Shown here piece by piece: positions 1-11,470 of a DNA stretch of 64,000 nt. The notes beneath the pieces were generated by a model that was not told the origin of the DNA, did not search any database, and saw nothing but the letters and a program-made list of their open reading frames with translations. The translations under genes were made by a program, and so were the position numbers. Every line of letters starts with the position of its first letter. The first letter of the stretch is position 1. Origin of the DNA: Helianthus annuus (lineage: Eukaryota > Streptophyta > Magnoliopsida > Asterales > Asteraceae); contig NC_035447.2 in NCBI RefSeq assembly GCF_002127325.2, positions 25,291,780 through 25,355,779 of the forward strand. Reading direction: 5' to 3'.

Positions 1-251
1 TAAGAAATTATGTTTGGTTTTTAATGGTATCTACTAAGTGAGATTATTTATGAAATAATCCAATTATTATACTCGTAATTGGAGAAAAAAATCATAGAAA
101 TTTATTTGGAGAAAACAATCATAGAAATTAACTTTATGAAAAAGAAAATGTTTTGGGCCAAGCCAACCTGTCACTTTTATGTTTCAAATGATAGTTATTA
201 AGCAGTTAAGGTTTAATCATCTAATTAAATTATTTATAAACTTTTGTTTAG

Positions 252-3219
252 GTAAAAGTGTTACTCACAACAAATTCAACAATGCATCATCTAAATTTAA
301 GGTAAGACCAAGGTTTGTAGTATAGATTTATATTTCAACCATGATAATATTTCAAACCAAAGAACTCAGTTTTGGTAACTCACAGGATCAGGGCCCGAAT
401 ACGGTCATAAACGAAAAACACAGAGAATCGGTTGAATCATCAAGAAACTCATTTTCATCTACGTGTTCATCTTTTGATTGTTGTAAACGAGTACAACCCG
501 AACCATCCTCATTTTGCCCAAGCATTGTTTCTGAGCCCGCGTCTCCAACCTTAAACAATAAACACATTTTGTGTCTCGCGCCAGTAGATAATATTAGAGA
601 TGTAGTCAAGGACTCAATGACTAGAAAGCCTCGAGCGGTGCCAGTTAAACCTGTTGCAAAAGCCGGACAAAAGGGTCCTACAATGACACATGTCGATTCC
701 CCAAGGCTTTTACAACCACCCCCGAAGCCCGTTCCATATGAAAGAAGAGATCAAAACCTTGTTAAGCATAAGGAAACTTCTGTTCCAGTTTCAATGGGAG
801 TAAAAGATGTAAAGGAGACATCAAGATTCTCATATGATGATCGTGTATCACCGTATAAGTTACAATCATATGCAAATATCAAAGACCACCCGAGGCTATC
901 CTTGGATAGTCAGAAAAGTTCTATCAAGCATAATGCAAATGTCACCCGTGAGCCCGGAAGTAACAAACCACCACCATCAAGTGTAGTGGCGCGGTTAATG
1001 GGACTAGACGTTATAAACTGTGAAGCGTTGAAGATTAAACCCTGTCTAGATGATAAAACTATTATAGTTTCCAATGCATTGACAAGAATTCCACTAGAAC
1101 CAGCTCCATGGAAACAGGAAGTCGAAAAACGGGCCAATGTGAAAGTCAAACAGCGGCCTGATCACGCCTGCCAATCTGTTTATGATCATATTGAACAAAG
1201 GCTGACCGAAGTCGGGTTTAGAACATCTGGTAAGGATCTTAGAGCTCTTAAACATACACTTGAAGCAATGCAGAAGACAAAGATGAAGTTAGACAATACA
1301 CAGCCCCATAAAAGTGCTATTAAACCAGCCACTCTAACTTCAGATTCCATTGTAATCACAACTCTTCAAAAAGTCAAGAAAGTCAACCCTGGCAGGGGAC
1401 ATGGAAGAAACTTAACACCTGCAGGAACAAAAGCAACTGGTAGGACTAAACAACAAGTGTCATCTTCACATACAACAGACTGCTTAACTGGAGTGAGCCC
1501 AAAACATCAGCGGTCAAAGATCAGAAAGCAATTGAACGAACATCTGATCGTATCTAGCTCGAAAATAAGGGACCGTTCGTTTAGGGATGCCCGTCATATA
1601 AGAAACTTGAGTGAAGAAAGTGATGCAAGTTTTGCTTCACAGAACGAGCCAGACGTCGATAGCAAGGATCGAACTCGAGAAACCAAGGTTAGTATGTGTA
1701 TTTAACTTGGATCTTTTTTGGCCATGAACTTGGTTTGTAACATAAGTGTTTTTTTTTTTTTTTTCAGAATAAATTTGCAGAAAGGATGATGGGATATAAG
1801 CCAATGGCTGAACAACCAAGTCCTGTCTCAGTTCTTGATGCATTTTACACAGAAGATGTACCATCTCCAATGAAGAAGAAATCATATGCTTTTAAAGGTA
1901 CATTTCTTGTTAATCTAGGGGTGTTTACGGTCCGTTTCACCCAGTTTTGATGAGAATCCTAGACAAAATCACTGACTACAGTTTGGTAAAACGAAAAACC
2001 CAAAACGGGCTGGATTGAGTGGGTCAGACGGGGACCAACCAGTTTATCGATTTGAACTGATTTTTTTTTTATTTCACAATCTTTATTATGTGTTAAAATT
2101 TCTAGAATTATAAAGATGGTTCATGATCTAATGCATATACATAATAGCATACTCCTGAAATGAAAAATAATATACAAATAATAAAGGTTAAATGGCCGGT
2201 TTGGTTTACACAATGGGTTCCAAGTTCCAAACCATCGGTCGGGCCATGAACGTGGGTGACTTGCTTCAGTTTGGACAGTTTTATGAACACCCTAATGAAC
2301 ATTGAACAGAACCAATTAGATGAAACAAAAATAAAACTTGAATTATTCACATAACTTTTCGAGTCAATTTCAGTTATAAAAAAAAACCCTAGCAATTTTA
2401 TCCATTTATTAATGAACGGGTCAATTTGGGTATGCTTTTATCTCCGATGGGTCAAACGGGCCAAATAGAAATTTAGTAAAACAATAACACGTCGAGTGGG
2501 TCAAAAATCACCAGAAGTGTACTTTTAAGGCATACAACCTTCAATAATTATTTATAAAATTGGAAGAGAAGTGTTTCAGGCCAACCCGACCCATTTTGGC
2601 TATATTAAAATTACCCATCTTTTTACTTTTTCTCTTTACAGATGATGAGGATTCATGCTTTGATGAACAAGAATGGAGTCAAGTTGATGACTTGACCAGC
2701 AGCACAGAACTAAACGAAAAAAAGCTCAAAAACATTAAGCAACATGTTCATCAAAGTGAATTGCAAGCTACCATCAATCCACATGAAGACCACATATACA
2801 TCAAAGAAATTTTATCCGCCTCGGGTTTATTAAAAAATCTCGATTTTGCCACTACAATAGTTCATCTTCATCCAACAGGCAGCTTGATCAACCCTGAGTT
2901 GTTCAACATTTTGGAGAAAACCAAAGAATGCACCTCAAAATCGGAAAAAATCAAAAGAAAATTGATATTTGATACTGTTAATAATATACTTGTCCGAAAA
3001 CTGTCGCAGACAAGCAATAGAAAAGGGAAGATTCTAGATGCAAAGAAGCTTCTAGAAGAATTGTGCATAGAAATAAATGATCTCCATACTAATAAAAAGT
3101 CAGAAGACTGGGATGATGACTATTGTAATGAGGTTCCAGCTCTGGTGTTAGATATAGAACGGCTTATTTTTAAAGATTTGATTACCGAGATCAAGAATGT
3201 CGCGGCATCTGGTTCATGA
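252..3219 (+). CDS. LNG: LONGIFOLIA/TRM-type microtubule-associated protein, 3' exons of a partial gene
   Basis: TON1-recruiting-motif (TRM) protein of the LONGIFOLIA branch. In Arabidopsis LNG1/LNG2 promote lengthwise cell elongation and the related TRM1 recruits TON1 to cortical microtubules. I read four exons: 252-301, 386-1687, 1768-1897 and 2642-3219 (stop TGA at 3217), joined by GT-AG introns of 84, 80 and 744 bases. With one base from an upstream exon the frame runs 686 codons without a stop. Landmarks in order: ESSRNSFSST serine block, RDVVKDSM, RFSYDDR, RLSLDSQ, SVVARLMGLD (a TRM family motif), QPSPVSVLDAFY, and a C-terminal DUF4378 block with VLDIERLIFKDLITEI. The first exon, which in this family carries the N-terminal IGCM-type motif, lies left of the window. 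The ATG at 341 falls inside an intron and is not the start. Splice sites are called by eye; the family is secure. This is the only recognisable host gene here. Confidence 0.9.
1898..2641 (+). other. Last intron of the LONGIFOLIA-like gene
   Basis: 744-base phase-1 intron, donor AAAG|GTACAT and acceptor CTTTACAG|ATGATG. Joining the two exons restores a GAT codon. It is AT-rich and holds several GGGTCAAACGGG-like words near 2020 and 2455, which look like debris of a dispersed repeat rather than coding sequence. Confidence 0.8.
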
Positions 3220-3760
3220 TAAGGGCATCAGTTTAATAGTACAACAACCTACTAGTGATATAATGTTTCTTTTTCTAAGTATAATTGTAATGTCAAATGC
3301 ATATAGACTATATATATATATAAACTCATCGGATTAGTGAAATGTGTGTATATATTATAGTTTGAAATAGATTATATATACACATGAATCCGATGGCTCG
3401 GGTTTTGTTGTCGAGTTGGACTGTGTCATCTAGCATTTTCAAGACAATAGATAAGCTACAACACGTAGAAATTAGTTAAAAGGGTCCCGTTGTAAAATGC
3501 TCTGAGAATCAAGTCAGTAAGTGTGTGTAGAGAGGGAGGAGAGAAGCCCTTTCATCAAATGGCTACCGAAGAGGGATGTTTGAACCCGATAGGCCCAACG
3601 GGCCAAGCCTACCTAAGCCCATTCCATAGCCTCTAGAATACACATTTGATTAAATCAACATAAATTTAAACGAACGCACTCATTCATTCCTATTAATGAA
3701 TCGTTCGTATTAATAAGCGAATGAACATGAACACATGTCTTCCTGGTTCATTTACATTAT

Positions 3761-3761
<1 letters not shown>
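3220..3761. other. 3' flank of the gene, no further gene seen
   Basis: AT-rich 3' UTR and flank. I found no unambiguous poly(A) signal. Around 3660-3750 there is a stretch rich in CGTTCG/GAACATGAAC words, and a similar stretch occurs near 29510-29560, so it is probably a dispersed repeat. Confidence 0.5.

Positions 3762-3855
<94 letters not shown>
3762..3855. repeat. (TCA)n microsatellite, about 31 copies
   Basis: Uninterrupted TCA repeat ending directly at the left edge of element A. The same repeat resumes after the right edge (ATC units 26111-26131), so A landed inside a longer array. Any serine-rich reading frame here is only the repeat translated. Confidence 0.95.
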
Positions 3856-4152
3856 TGTGGCACCTGAGAAAAATCCACAGTCATCTTGACTTGCCTATCG
3901 TGATATCACTTCGCTCCTCGGAGAATGCTTATCAAATTTCGGGACGAAATTTCTTTCAAGTTGGGGATGATGTGACAACCCGTATTTTCAAGTCTTTTAG
4001 TTTCATATCACTTTATTCCTTGTTGTAACGAGGAGCTAAACTTGCTAAACCTTATTGAGAATACTGACTCGCTATATTCAAATATTATAAACTGCATGAA
4101 ATACTAGTACATATAGTACCATTTAATCATACTTAACTTCCCATCTCTCATC

Positions 4153-5534
4153 TCGCACACTACACTATCGGCCGCACACTCTTGTGCGAGTATGTCTTGT
4201 GTTTTTGGGCCGGTCGGCCCAACCTAAGCCGCACCCTCCTATTCTTCGATCCAGCTGCATTAGAGCCCAGCCAACTAATTCTTTATGTATGCGTAACACA
4301 GGGGTATACGCATCCTCTTCTCAAATTCTTGGTAACCCTAATCTCCTGTGTAACACACAAGCGACGACAGTTTCTTTGGCGAGCTCTCCTTCTCAAAAAC
4401 ATCACCTTCATCACTCCAGCATACCCTCCTCGACCCCTTGGTTAGTATAATCGTACTTGTTGTAATTCTTTGATTGATTGTTCTTGCTATGTGCGAATCT
4501 GCGTGATTTGTGATTGGTGATTATGGTCACGTAAGTTCTTATGGTTTAGAGTAATTAGAAACCGTGTTTGAATTGTATGAAATACGATCAATAACTGAAT
4601 GTGAATAAATGAATTCCATCGATGACTGAATGGTTAGTTAATACGGAAGATTTGCATGATAATGAATCAGTGATTTAGAACCGTATACGTGTATGATTAT
4701 ACGATGTTTAGTGGTAGACGATTCTTTGCGATGATTGGATCGTTAGATCTATTGGCATTATTGTTCGTAATTAATGTCAACATTGAGGAACTAGGGTGCA
4801 TGATCAAGAAATAATTATGTATGGATTGGTCTAATTAAATAATGGGAATAATCTATTATTGTTTAAAAGGTAACTAGGGTTTTAGTAGACTTTGGTTGGT
4901 AACTGACTGATAGTGTATGGTGGGGGTAATTATGGAACCGCATAAGGGTGGGTGGCACCCAGCACACACCTCGTACACCACTGTGATGCATAATGTGTAA
5001 TTGTAAACAATCTGGTCACACACTAGTCTAGCCGCTAGCGTACACACCTGTATTGGCATGTTGCACAGTCGGTAATGCATGATCGCACACGTATAACGTA
5101 GTCGCACACCACCCCATCGCACAACCACAGATCGCACACCTCTACCGAGGTCACACACGCGTGTAGCAGACCATTAAACCGATTCAGTCGCACATTTAAA
5201 TGCTACACAAATCTTAGATGAACATAAATCCAGTTGGGCTAAACACCGGCAATCAATCGCACATGGGTATGGCGGGCCGAAGACTGTTGGGCCACATAAC
5301 CGGGAGTCGCACACTCAGGGGAAAGCCGCACACTTGTTATGGGCTGTTCTCTGGTGGGTTGCACACACGTTCTTTTGGGCCGCACCTTAGTGTTGGGCCG
5401 TAAATGGAACCGGAATCGCACACTATTTAGAAAGTCGCACAATCGTTTGGACTACTTAATAAATGGACTCGCAAACATATGTATAAAGTATGGTTGGGCC
5501 GAACTGTGTAGGAGGACCAGTTACGTGGTCGCAC
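4153..5534. repeat. TCGCACA motif array in element A left LTR
   Basis: TCGCAC or close variants (CCGCAC, TTGCAC) recur at about 4153, 4171, 5083, 5102, 5117, 5132, 5188, 5257, 5307, 5326, 5359, 5380, 5416, 5435, 5469 and 5529. Copies are dispersed in otherwise unrelated sequence, so this is not a simple tandem repeat. The right LTR has matching arrays. Confidence 0.8.
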
Positions 5535-5894
5535 ACTTGAATGATTGATACCTTGAATTAGTTAAGTTGCTACATGATTGTGAACCTGCATGCTTATTTG
5601 TGTGAGCCGAATTACTTGATAGATGTTATAAGGATGACTTACCACATATGCTAACTGTTGAAAGGAAATGTGATGTGTGATATAGACTGTTGGACTTCAT
5701 GATCAACTATTACAACTTGCATGATAATATATGTGTACACTACTTGAGTAGTCTGTATAAGGAGTACTTGATCTATGTGTTTATGAAACCGATATAATTG
5801 ATAATCACGATAGGGTCTGTTTGACTAACGGGAACGGGTAACATTATATACCTAGTAAACTAAGGTGAGTTCACTGCTCTTTTTCCAAGCATGC

Positions 5895-6073
5895 GTCCCG
5901 GGGAGGGACATCTGGTAAACGTTCTGGGGAGGAACGTCGGGTTATTGGGATGTTGGTTAATACACTCATATCTATCACTTAAGTCCCTTCTACCGATTAT
6001 TGCCGGGGAGGCAACATGGTATTAGTTAATAGCGCTATTTAGGTTTGGCAACCTCACACCGCACCGGGGAGGT
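5895..6073 (+). repeat. Four GGGGA-loop mini-hairpins
   Basis: GTCCC-GGGGA-GGGAC at 5895-5909, ACGTTC-TGGGGAG-GAACGT at 5919-5937, TTGCC-GGGGA-GGCAA at 6000-6014, and a weak ACC-GGGGA-GGT at 6063-6073. The loop is constant while the arms differ and stay complementary to each other. Confidence 0.75.
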
Positions 6074-6579
6074 CGGGAGTGAACTAATGATCCCAGTCTT
6101 CACCATTGCTTTGATAGAGGCATTGGAGTTTGGGCAAATAATCTGGAGCCATCTGCGGTAATCGAGTTATTAACGACATCAAATCATTGAAATATACTCA
6201 TATCTGGTAACTAAACATGTTAACAAAACTTTGAACTCAACAGCGTCGTCTGACACACTTGTCTGCATGCTTGCAGGTCTATAGATTTATATAATTGGGA
6301 CTTGCTGTCTAGGATGCTGGAGTGGTCATGGGTCGAGGTTCATGGAATCGCAAGACGAGTCTAATGGTTTTCGTACATCTGGTTTATGAAACACTAAACA
6401 AATGATTTATGCTTCCGCTGTGTATGTTGAAATACAATTAACGTTTTGTAATACTTTATGTTAATGAATGAAAGTTTTTATTTAAAATCTTGTTATGAGT
6501 TCAATGTGATTGGTGGCTAGATCCTGGTACGTCACACGTCCCGCGGGGTTTCCGCACATGGTATTTTGCTGGTGTGACA

Positions 6580-6600
6580 GTTCGTTATCAGAGCCACTGG
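6580..6600 (+). promoter_or_regulatory. Element A primer-binding site (initiator Met tRNA type)
   Basis: TTATCAGAGCCA directly after the LTR is a slightly degraded TGGTATCAGAGC, complementary to the 3' end of plant initiator methionine tRNA. It fixes the plus orientation of element A. Confidence 0.8.
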
Positions 6601-7900
6601 TTATAGTGAACTTGGTTTTAAAAATGTTTTTATAAAACCAGACTATAACCGAACAGTTCTGAAAACGAGAATACGACCATGACACTCAGCTCCAGATTGC
6701 AAGGTTCGTCTCTTTCATCTGTTGTATACATTGCATGGCTAATGTACACTTGTTTATGATGTGGCTTGCGAACACACACTCGTCACTATAGCATAATTTC
6801 ATGAATTGCTAGTTTACTTTATGATGCGTAGTTGGTGTGTTGTAGTCCTTAGATTCTTGAGATCTTATCGTTATGATAACCTCTATTTGGCACTCGAGTT
6901 TGAGGAACCATTTGACATGAGTTAGGAGGAACTGAGATGAGCATGCAAATCGCAATATTATTGTGGGTGCACACATAATAATAGTGTGGGGTGCATGCGA
7001 GTCCCAGTGAGGCTTAACGAGTGAAAAAGGGATTCCGTTCCGTTATTTGATCAATGTGAAACACAACAGTATATAGGAGTCGTTGTAGTGATTGTCCCCT
7101 ACTCGAACATGATCTTTTCACTTCTTACTGAATCCTTGCGAATCTCGAAGCTATCGAGTATTACCTGAACACATATCTGGACGTCTAGTGAACTGTGTAG
7201 GATGTTAGGTGCTAGTACGAACGTATCTGTGTTGGATGTTGCAGCGGCGAATGATTGGTCTATACCTTTCTCACCTTTCTTTGTTTGCTGGAACTTAACG
7301 TATTGACGTCTTAGATCCCGAAGTGTGATCACTTCTGCAACACTCTCGCAACATACCGTGTATTACTCAATCAACTTGCAAGAACGATGGACAAGCGGAT
7401 GAGTGTAGTGCCTTACCGACCTCAGTATTAGGATGACCCTGTTTACCGGCAACGAACACCAGTAAATTGACTTCAATCGAATCCTTAACTCTAGCTAGCG
7501 AGTTATGGGAACCAACTCTTATGAATTAATCGGGGCACAAAACGGTGACAATTGACTATAGCATGGTATGGTGTGTAACTGCTAGCACGAGTAGTGCCTT
7601 AGGACGTGACATGGAATATGAGAGGATGGCCCCTATTGGTGAACGGCCGCAAGACACCATTGCAAGCAGCGACATTAGAGGCAACAGTCACGGCGACATC
7701 AAAGTACTCGTAATCTTAGCCTACGGTATGGAAACGAAGGTGACTTCGATAAGGATTGACTGTTGTTAAGTCAAAATGTCAACCAAGGAACGATGACAGT
7801 ATTGGGAATCCACGTAACCGTAACAACACTGGTAGTGGTGCTTGTGGAAGGGCATTTAGGATTTGCGTGAGCGACGCCAGGCATAATAGCAACATGGTAG
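6601..7900 (+). pseudogene. Element A gag region, heavily decayed
   Basis: In a gypsy element this position holds gag. No frame survives for more than about 75 codons. The best remnant is around 7840-7900, where a GRAF-type word resembles the gag end/protease leader of Tekay-type polyproteins. I cannot place a zinc knuckle with confidence. The assignment rests mainly on position. Confidence 0.5.
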
Positions 7901-8079
7901 CTAGTAGGAGTAGCTAATCGCTTCATCTCTGTTCTGATTAACCCTGATGCTTCTTGAATCTGAACCTGTTGTGGGATCGGCTGATCGCAAGACAATTGAA
8001 ACCTCATGTGCTTGTTGGGATGCAAACTCGACCTTATGGGACAAGTGTTCGACATCGACCTTTCTTCTGCTATCCTTGA

Positions 8080-8824
8080 TGGTTTTTGTTGTAATAGTTA
8101 GTGTGGATTGGTTTTCCAGATATAGCGTGAATATACCTTGTAAGGAGAAAATCTTGAGTATCCCTCTCCCTTGTGGTGAATCGTTGTCTGTCCTAAAGCA
8201 TCAGTGTGGTGTAAAGGTTAGTATCATTTCAGCAATGAAAGCCAGGAGCGTCTACGGAGGGACTACCCCGCTATGTTGGCAACCGTTACCAATGTTTGGG
8301 CTAAGGAAAGAGGATCGAGGATCCACCAATTGTTCGTGATTCCTCTCAGCGAGCTACTTGAGGAACTTTCAAGTTTACTTCCACAATTGGATAGCTAGAG
8401 TCTCAGATTGATCTCGCGACCAGAGGCAGCCTTGATTTCTCGTACTTCTTATCGTCTGGTGCCTGATAAGTTGCAAAAACTGTCTACTCAACTACGTGAA
8501 CTGCGGGACAGGAGTTTTGTCGGACCTAGTTTTCGCTCTGGGGAGCCCTGATTACATCCGTGAAAATAAGCCTTATCGTTGGACATGTGTATTGATTATC
8601 AAAAACTCATCAAGGTGACAGTCCAGAACCGTTTGTCTTGACCATGTATTGACAACTTGTTGACCAATTGCGAGGATCGAACTACTATTTGAGGGTCAAC
8701 TAACGAACGGATTATCATCAGATGGAAGTCCAAGGGGAGAATGCTCCTAAAGCGGCATCTCAAACGTAGTACGGCCATACGACTTTCTATTCAATGATCT
8801 TTGGGTTAATCAACACACCAGCAG
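8080..8824 (+). pseudogene. Element A protease and N-terminal reverse transcriptase, broken by element B
   Basis: Decayed Ty3/gypsy pol in several frames. Around 8100-8200 a DWFSRYSVNIPCKEK stretch matches the region after the gypsy protease; 8460-8520 reads like the STQLRELRDRSFVGPSF segment; 8580-8620 retains MCIDYQKLIKVTVQN of the fingers domain; 8680-8720 is the degraded region before the GYHQ box. The sequence stops at 8824 where element B begins, and the same domain resumes at 20467 with FMDRMDQPC. Numerous stops and shifts show long decay. Confidence 0.8.
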
Positions 8825-11079
8825 TGTCACACCCCAACCAATGGCGGAAACATCGGGATGAGACGAAGTGTGAAGATTGCTAGAGACTTCATAACACTGT
8901 TTGTGACAATATTTAATAAACCGATTTCCTTTCATAAAATAAATTGTCAACATTACAAAGAAATCAAATAACGTCAAGTTCAAAGGAAATACAATACAAC
9001 ATAATCAAAATTGATACAACGATTAAACCTAAACGTCTATATGTGTATCTAGGTATCAACGCTACTTCATTTCATAGCATCATCATCCTCAACCTGTAAC
9101 ATATTTAAAATAAAGTTCAATGCAAAAGCAAAGGCGAGTATACAAGTTTAAGCATAAGTATAAGTATAAGTACAAAAGTTTAAAACGAATCCACATGGCA
9201 ACTTAGTTTATACGAGATCAACCTAACGTGGCATGCAATATTTCTAGCCAACCTCTGTTTACGCAAGAAAGTTTAATTAATTCAACATGACCCAAGTTTA
9301 AGGGGGGCGGTGCGTTACTCCTATAGCGCTATACATGTCGAAGGGAGGCTCGTGAGAGCTAATGACTAAAACATATCACATAAGTATGGTCCACGTAAGC
9401 ATCAAGTATCATAGCATAGTATTCATGTATAAGGATTGTTTTGTGCATTGCATAAAGAATAAGTTTAAGTGTAGTTTAATAGTAAAACATGTTACACCCC
9501 CAAAAGTGGTAAACATAAAAAGGGGGTTGCGAGTATACTCACAAATTTGCATATGCTTTTCGATTATCCAATGTGACGTAGTTGATGAGGTTAGAAGGTT
9601 GACGTGTAGGGATTTAGGAAGTTAAAACACAAGAATTTGTATTAGAAAGTAATCATCATTTAACACCAAGTACTTGTTCTTGACACTATGAAACCTCAAG
9701 GGTTACTGTTTTCATGAGTAATATACTCATTAGAATTGTAACAAGTCTTATGTCTTAGATGATGTTATTCTAATATCTTGACGAATGAACACAAGTCCAT
9801 CATCAAGGGTTCGAATAGTATATATATGTATAAGTATCATATGTATTATTTAGTCCATTAGTCAAGCATGAGGTAGAAGATTTCTCTTCATTTAGGCACC
9901 TCTAGTATCATGGAAGTCATGTAGGAGGTAGGAAGAACAAGCTTCCATTTAGGTACCTCTTATGGTTCACCACTACACTTGATGTAAAAACATACAAGGA
10001 GGGTTATGAACTAATATTAATACAAGAATAATAAACAACTACACTATGAGAAATCACCAAGTAATGTGGGGATCTATGTTGGACAACCCAAGTTAATCCA
10101 TAATCACACCTACATTAAGTCTTAGACTTTAACATTACTTATGGGTTAAACCCTTGAACAAAACAGAAAGTTTGTGAGGATTAATCCTCTGATTTTGAAT
10201 GTCTCAACCTTGTTTTTAAGCCTAACTAACCATTGAAGTGGTTGTAAGCATAAGGACATAGGTTTGAGATGAGTTAGACTCAAGTTTGAACAAGTTTAGT
10301 AAAGATTTAATCAAAACAGAAACAAACAGTGAACTTTGGAGCCTTTTTACCGGAGTTCCAGGGACTTATTTCCTGTGAAAAACCCATGGAATCGAAGGTA
10401 AGGTCAATCCAAGCACATAGGAAAAAGAATGGAGTAAATCAGACAAGAAATGAGTGAGTTATGCTCACTTTAGTGAAGAGGTAGCAATCTGTCCGAACTT
10501 CAAAACTCATCTGCGTTTTTGAGTGATTTGGGAGTGATTAGAGTGTTTAGAAAAATGAAAATGGCTTGGAGATGGCTTGGTATTTATAGGGAAGGATTAG
10601 GGTTGGGTTGGTTGACATTTAATAGGATTAGTTGGTGGTTAACAACAAATAATAAATAAAAAAAAGAAAAAGAAAGCAACCCATTCATAACCTTGCGGCC
10701 GCTGCTGTTTACAGCCTACAAATTACTCCTTTTTTTCTTGTTTTGTTTAATAAGGCATTGTGTGTATTGTGTCTTGTTATAATAAAATCATCTCTTAACT
10801 AAATACTAACTCAAAGTAATATTAGGGTGGAGTTAAATATTAACACAAAACAACAAATTTAGCCATTCAAAGCTGTGTCGGAAAGGAGGCTGTGAACAGC
10901 TTTGTTTTTATCTTTTATTTTTATTTTTTTTTACCAACATATGTTATATTACATAATGATGTTCAACATATGACACAAGTCATATTATATTAAAATTAGT
11001 GAACACACACTAATAGTGGGCCACAATAGCTGCTTCTTCCCTTTTTTTTTGGTCATAAAACTCTATGTTCATATAACAT

Positions 11080-11111
<32 letters not shown>

Positions 11112-11428
11112 TATTACAATAGTTATTATTATTATTATTATATTACCAGAATTTGACCACGTATTTAATAGTTAACAAGCACGTATAAGTTATGAGTACC
11201 AGTAGGTCGGGTATCGGTTAAGCGTATGTATTCGAGATTAGTAACGTATAACCCAAGTATTGCGACACATATAAGTATGTAAAAAAAATAGAATTTCATT
11301 ACGATCGAAGTCTCGGGTTTACAACGGTTTGAAACGAAATACGAAATACAAAAGGAACAAGCTTCCAAAAATAGAAAATACAAAGCACGTTTTCTAATTA
11401 AGGAAAGTACGAAGGGTAGGGCGTTACA
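8825..11428 (-). repeat. Element B LTR (3' LTR in element orientation)
   Basis: 2604 bases. It gives the empty site for the CACTA insertion in the other LTR: AAACATGTTACACC at about 9486. A TATAAATACC-type box lies on the minus strand near 10578-10587. A short (AT)n at 11081-11106 and (TTA)6-7 at 11123-11142 correspond to much longer runs in the other LTR. Confidence 0.9.
11081..11142. repeat. (AT)n and (TTA)n microsatellites in element B left LTR
   Basis: About 13 AT units then about 6.5 TTA units; the other LTR has about 22 and 29 units at the same place. Confidence 0.9.
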
Positions 11429-11470
11429 GTCTCCCCTCCTTTAGGAAATTTCGTCCCGAAATTTATTCAA
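11429..11470 (-). promoter_or_regulatory. Element B polypurine tract and upstream palindrome
   Basis: Plus strand GTCTCCCCTCC; minus strand reads GGAGGGGAGAC directly before the LTR start TGTAACGCCC. Next to it is the palindrome AAATTTCGTCCCGAAATTT. Confidence 0.85.

Larger units (their letters stand above)
3856..6579 (+). repeat. Element A left (5') LTR
   Basis: 2724-base LTR, TGTGGCACC...GTGTGACA, followed directly by the primer-binding site. It contains a second copy of the internal 3' end (AAATTTCGGGACGAAATTT then TTGGGGATGA) at about 3935-3970, a TCGCACA motif array (4153-5534) and four GGGGA-loop hairpins (5895-6073). No coding potential is evident. Confidence 0.88.

Noticed and set aside
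302..325. A 24-base intron ending at TATAG (325)
   Set aside because: Far shorter than plant introns; the acceptor at 385 gives an 84-base intron in the right phase.
341..1705. ATG at 341 as the start of the first gene and 1705 as its end
   Set aside because: The conserved family sequence continues through exons at 1768 and 2642, and a consensus intron (302-385) covers the ATG; the true start is outside the window.
3735..4028. Serine-rich reading frame
   Set aside because: It is the TCA microsatellite translated plus the start of an LTR.
4182..5548. Several 60-95 codon frames on both strands of the element A LTR
   Set aside because: They recur in both LTRs only because the LTRs are repeats, change frame between copies and match no family.
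3971..6579. TGTGACAACC at 3971 (and 22823) as the LTR start
   Set aside because: Only the start at 3856/22708 gives a matching duplication (ATCAT) and identical left ends in both LTRs; the inner copy is an older border inside the LTR.
7947..8339. 130-codon frame as a separate gene
   Set aside because: Its middle matches the post-protease region of gypsy polyproteins, so it is a fragment of element A.
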